This document shows positions 60,211 to 64,000 of a stretch of DNA of 64,000 nucleotides, piece after piece. The stretch's first letter is position 1; every line of letters begins with the position of its first letter. The DNA is taken from contig CM019692.1 in assembly GCA_009760885.1 (NCBI GenBank), positions 56,348,964 through 56,412,963 on the forward strand. The letters run 5' to 3'. Position numbers and translations under genes: made by a program. Origin of the DNA: Achatina immaculata. Taxonomy: Eukaryota; Mollusca; Gastropoda; Stylommatophora; Achatinidae. The notes below the pieces were generated by a model that saw only the letters and a list, made by a program, of their open reading frames with translations, was not told the origin of the DNA and made no database searches.

Positions 60211-60325
60211 TGGTGATACGTATTTCCAAGACCTTGGGGCACATGAAAGTCTGATGTGGTCAGTATCACTCCTCGTAGCATTTATCTTCCCAGATTTCTC
60301 TGGTACTAAGTTTTAGAGAATGAGT
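60211..60325 (-). mobile_element. SINE body fragment, related to 56165-56457
   Basis: Plus-strand words shared with the SINE: acgtatttccaagacctt, gaaagtctgatgtggtcagt and cccagatttctctggtacta. The tRNA-like head is missing. Confidence 0.65.
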
Positions 60326-60484
60326 TGAATCCAAACAAACAGATGATTGGCTTAAACCCCGCTCTGCAGGATATTAAAGCACTTTCCAGACTGCTCCAAC
60401 TTTCTGTAGAAAATATAAGAGCCCAGAAAAAAGGAGGACATCTATCACTCTTCAAACAATAAAACAACTAAAGAAGCTGTGGAG

Positions 60485-60640
60485 AACGAACGAACGAACA
60501 TACTTTATTTTCAAAGGGTTAAAAATTGGTCACTTAGGCCCGTCTAACATTCTGCCCTTTGAGACAAAAGGCCAGAAACAGCCATCTTTGCCCTGATCTT
60601 CCTCTCTTTCTTTTTTCCTGTTATGTACTCTTCGCTTTCA
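60485..60640 (-). mobile_element. retroelement 3' end, family C, (GTTC)n-tailed variant
   Basis: The minus strand ends ggcagaatgttagacgggcc, then taacccttt, gaaaataaagtatgttcg, then (ttcg)n. Same body as 55545-55640 but with a different terminal repeat: GTTC in place of AATC. Confidence 0.65.
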
Positions 60641-60799
60641 TACATCTTTCACTCAGTCATAGTCATTCAGCATTTATTAATGAGCATTAATAATCATGAA
60701 GACATAATTAAATGATTAAATAAATAAATACTAAACTTATCTCTTGTCCATACACTCCACACAGAGGAACAGACAGAACTACAAAAATAATATTTTTAA

Positions 60800-61243
60800 G
60801 GGGATGCATCTTTCCCATCGCAACATATGCCCGTGAGACCTGGACACTTAACAAGACAGCTGAGAAACACATAAATGCCTTTGAATGTAAATGCTACTAA
60901 AGAGTTTTTCAAATATCATGGACGCACAGAAAAAAAAAAACATATCCATACTACAAGAACTTAATATTGAAGAAGGCTGGCTAGTAAAGAGGATTAAACA
61001 GAGAAAACTAAAATATTTTGGACACATTAAACATCAAGAGAATTTAGAGAAGACCGTCTTGGAAAGGTACATAATGGGGAAAAGAAAGAGAGGAAGACCA
61101 AGGCGAAGATGGCTGCAAAACATCGCTGATAATCTACAAATGGATGCATCAGCAGCAGAGCATCTTACTCACAACCGGGAGGCCTACAGGAGGCCTGTTA
61201 GGGAGGCAAAGTTTCACATGGGACATGCAGATGACTGACTGAC
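60800..61243 (+). mobile_element. non-LTR retrotransposon 3' tail with (GACT)n end
   Basis: Encodes ISILQELNIEEGWLVKRIKQ, KLKYFGHIKHQENLEKTVLE, GRPRRRWLQNIADNLQMDAS and HLTHNREAYRRPVREAKF. Ends in gactgactgactgatg at about 61235. Upstream part (60800-60900) is frameshifted (ETHKCL region). Sister of 6449-6840 and 48895-49530. Confidence 0.85.
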
Positions 61244-61499
61244 TGATGTTGATTCTTTGAGTAAGATTACTGCTCATTAGAGGGAGGAGAGGGTGTTGAA
61301 GTGGTGGCATATCTGGAATAAGAGAACATTTTCCATATTATAACAAAGAAATTAACATAAACAATACTGGATATAGCAGTCTTCTCTTCTCTTGTCTTGT
61401 TTCATATGCCTTTCTGTGCCGAGGGAACAAATAGACATCGTGATGGGGTTCGACGATTTGCTTCATATAATAGGATATTTAGTGCTTCTGTAATTTCCT
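61244..61499. other. intergenic sequence, nothing recognised
   Basis: Short stretch between two opposite-strand retrotransposon tails; the right part (61400-61499) may be the end of the minus-strand one. Confidence 0.4.
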
Positions 61500-61815
61500 C
61501 TCCTCCATCTCCTGCGCGGGCGGTCTCTTCCTTTGTTACCTACAAATCTTAGTGTGAATGTTTTCTGTGAGGTGATAACCGTTAACATGGCCAAACCGTC
61601 TGACTTGTTGTTTCTGGTTATAGTTTAATACTGGTGTTACTGCAACCTTTGCCCTGATGGTGTCATTTCTTATTTGGTCTCTTCTTGTCACATTTAGTAT
61701 TCTCCTTAAACATCTCATCTCTGTCGTGATGATTTTTTTTTCTCTTTTGTTCTTGGCTGTTAGTGCCCGTGTGTGACATTGATAGCAATTAGCTGGATAT
61801 AGCAGTACCATGACC
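61500..61815 (-). mobile_element. non-LTR retrotransposon post-RT fragment (minus strand)
   Basis: The minus strand encodes AKNKREKKIITTEMRCLRRI, NVTRRDQIRNDTIRAKVAV and QVRRFGHVNGYHLTENIH, the E-M-x-x-L-R-R-I / R-x-D-x-I-R-N / W-F-G-H-V order of LINE ORF2, from a different clade to the other tails. Confidence 0.75.
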
Positions 61816-61932
61816 TAAAGAAAATAACCGTCATAAAAGTATGAAATTCTATTACTGAAAATACATGGAAATCTTCCCCTCCTTTTCAAGAGGTTTATAC
61901 CCCCCAACTCCCAACCCCTCACCCCACCACCA

Positions 61933-61934
<2 letters not shown>

Positions 61935-61987
<53 letters not shown>

Positions 61988-61990
61988 TCT
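61935..61990. repeat. (CT)n microsatellite
   Basis: CT run with a single TCC interruption. Confidence 0.9.
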
Positions 61991-63842
61991 ATAGATTTTC
62001 ATATGCTCAAGGTTCAGTCTCCGTTCATTTCTGTTTCTGGCCTTCTGTCTCAAACTATTTGCTTTAGGTTCTCACAGATCTTCTTCCACTTTCTTTCTCT
62101 CCATCTTTTCCTTTATCTTTTTTTTCCCCCAGAAAATGAAATTTCGACAAGTAACATGTTCTGTAGGGGGAAACTGCTACCGTCTGACCACATCGTTGTG
62201 CAAAGCTTCACCTCTTTCTTCGTAGCTTTCAAGAAGGTTTTAACTGTCTGCGTCATCACAAGCTCTATAAACATTTTCCTCTGTTCACCACTGTTTAAAC
62301 TGTCATGACAGTGCTGTCTGATATCAGTAACTTAGAAAGTATAAGTAAACGCCAAAGAACATCCCCCCCCCCCCCCGAAAAAAAATGCGAAGCCACTCCC
62401 TCCAGCAGCATGTTATTGCTCATTTAAATTCAAGTATTACCACTATCAGCTGAAGGATGTTCTCAAATATTACTCAAGGTGAACTGTGCAACCTCACATT
62501 CCGGGAATTAGTTCAGCAAATTGTAGCGGAAATACACTTGCAGCTTTAGGGCATAACAGGCAGCAAACAATCCTTGATGTTCAGCTCATAATTTGATTTA
62601 ACAAATGTTTTGTCGCTGTCGGGATTGAAATTCTTCCACCACTAGATGAGATTCCTGGCCAATATCTTCAGCACGAACTTTGAGTTTCATATTATGAGCT
62701 GATCTTGTCCTGACAACAAAACAGGACACATAAAACTTTTTTTCCCTGGTCAAGCAATTCCCTCCCTCCCCCTCCCCCCGAAATGCCTTTAAAATGGGTA
62801 CAAGAGAAATCATCATACTTCGTGTGCCTATAGTCTCGGAAACGCGGGCCTAACTATCCCCAGTATGCTGAATGTTACAGAGGAACGAGGATTTTACCTG
62901 CACCCTCCCTCACTCAAGAAGTCGCCGGCTCTTCATTACTTTAGTTTCATAAACTCATGCTAAAAAATGATACAAAATGTCTATAAGATATCAGTATTTT
63001 AACCCCAAAATGAGTAAGCAAATAATACTACACAAACTCTGCACATACACAAACAATAGAAACTCGCTGCTTCTGTTTTCAGTATTTTACGATGAAAACA
63101 AAACTATTTCCTGACCGTGATATTCTTTAGTGGCCCTCGTATTGTGAATCTCATTCTCAAAGTTTTCTCAACATCGAACTCCTCCTCATTCTTCGGCTGA
63201 AATGAGGCAAACAGAGCGACAAAATGTCTTCTCAGCTCTTAATGAGCCAGGACTTCTCCCTGAAGGGGGGAAGATAGCCCCAGGCGGCTGTCCTTGAGAG
63301 GTCAAGAGTGCGTTAAGAGTAAAACAGAGGGTAAAGGACTTTCACTACTGGACTCCACAAAGAAATGGCGCAGCGCGGACGGGCGTGTGTAGTAGACGGG
63401 ATCAGAAGAAGGGTCATGGTTTCCGTGAATGAAAGGACGAAATCTGAAAAACCGTAACAGAATTACCCCAGTGTAGGTAAACATTGTTGAGACGTACTGC
63501 TCTGGTTGACTGTTAACGAATTCATGTCTCCAGCTGTCCCAGGGGCGTTCTTCTCTCGGCCTGTCCCGGCCGTGACTTTCTTAGAGCTGTTCGATTTTTT
63601 TTTCCGAATTTTTTTTTTAAAAACTTAATCTGGACAAAGAAGAAGAGTAACTTGCAATGTATAAAAGAGGAAGGTTATAATCATTGTAAGACGGGTTTTG
63701 CTTTCTTCGAATAAGATTACACAGAAATAGTACTTTTATTTTGTATTTATAGCTTACGTTTACACATTAATATTTATCTTATCTTTATGCTGTTTGTCTG
63801 TCTTCTACTTTTTTAATGCATTTTTAGTCTTCATCGGCGACG
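61991..63842. other. intergenic, no gene recognised
   Basis: A poly-C run at 62364-62376. The part 63100-63560 is non-repetitive and balanced in composition (cagagcgacaaaatgtcttc; cgcagcgcggacgggcgtgt), and could be conserved non-coding DNA, but I see no protein and no dense site clusters. Confidence 0.4.
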
Positions 63843-64000
63843 GTAAAGACCCTGTCGCGCTCTGACGGTCAGTGACCCGTAGCTAACATTTTTTTTCCCG
63901 TCAAGGTGACAGAAAACAGCCGTCCAAGACCCGATCCCAGATCAGGCTAAAAGAGCAGAGATCGCCATACTCCCTATGTCGGGGTGGAGTCTTCTAAAAA
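63843..64000 (-). repeat. dispersed repeat family A, copy 10, cut by the window end
   Basis: Plus-strand landmarks: ctgacggtcagtgacccgta, tccaagacccgatcccagat, ggctaaaagagcagagatcg and ggggtggagtcttctaaaa. The rest lies beyond the window. Confidence 0.65.

Overview
This is a stretch of animal nuclear genome: about 64 kb, AT-leaning, intron-rich, and crowded with microsatellites, minisatellites and decayed transposable elements. It holds one recognisable host gene. Seven exons on the + strand between 1207 and 25992 encode most of a Single-minded (sim/SIM1/SIM2) bHLH-PAS transcription factor, and their PAS sequence is close to both vertebrate and insect SIM. The low-complexity C-terminal exon, the GATA, CT and GATT repeats and the many short-tailed non-LTR fragments fit a lophotrochozoan, most likely a gastropod or other mollusc. 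That taxonomic call is inference.

Layout. 1-26000: the sim gene in coding direction. The bHLH exons lie upstream of the window. Present are the PAS-A exons (1207-1283, 8595-8684, 10553-10661), the PAS-linker and early PAS-B exons (12400-12485, 13765-13964), the late PAS-B exon (18909-19056) and a 2.2-kb terminal exon (23757-25992). One exon of about 107 nt, the start of PAS-B with its TGYEPQDL-like core, should lie between 13964 and 18909 but I cannot find it. The flanking exon phases are incompatible without it. Introns hold retrotransposon tails, minisatellites, a foldback element and copies of a dispersed repeat called family A here. 26000-46000: 3' UTR, then no host gene that I can support. 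This part holds minisatellites, a 1.3-kb reverse-transcriptase pseudogene (33905-35190), and a decayed Tc1-like transposon (39267-40776) inserted into a 51-bp minisatellite. 46000-48000: a quiet stretch with a compositionally distinct block (46320-46965), rich in homeodomain- and POU-type words and containing one ACGTG core, that looks like a developmental regulatory element. 48000-64000: a hAT-like element with a perfect 8-bp target duplication enclosing a retrotransposon tail (48826-49633), a second foldback transposase element (51728-52670), a tRNA-derived SINE (56165-56457), a long compound minisatellite (56655-57475) and more retrotransposon tails.

The most unusual signals are: (1) nine copies of an aromatic-acidic K-[LIF]-[YF]-[DE]-[ML] motif in the Sim C-terminus; (2) the missing PAS-B exon; (3) two palindromic elements, each made of two convergent copies of a transposase N-terminus; (4) an apparently unnamed dispersed family of about ten copies whose end module has been tandemly amplified in at least two copies; (5) the hAT-like element carrying retrotransposon cargo; (6) the possible enhancer at 46.3-47.0 kb. 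All calls come from reading the sequence. No database search was run.
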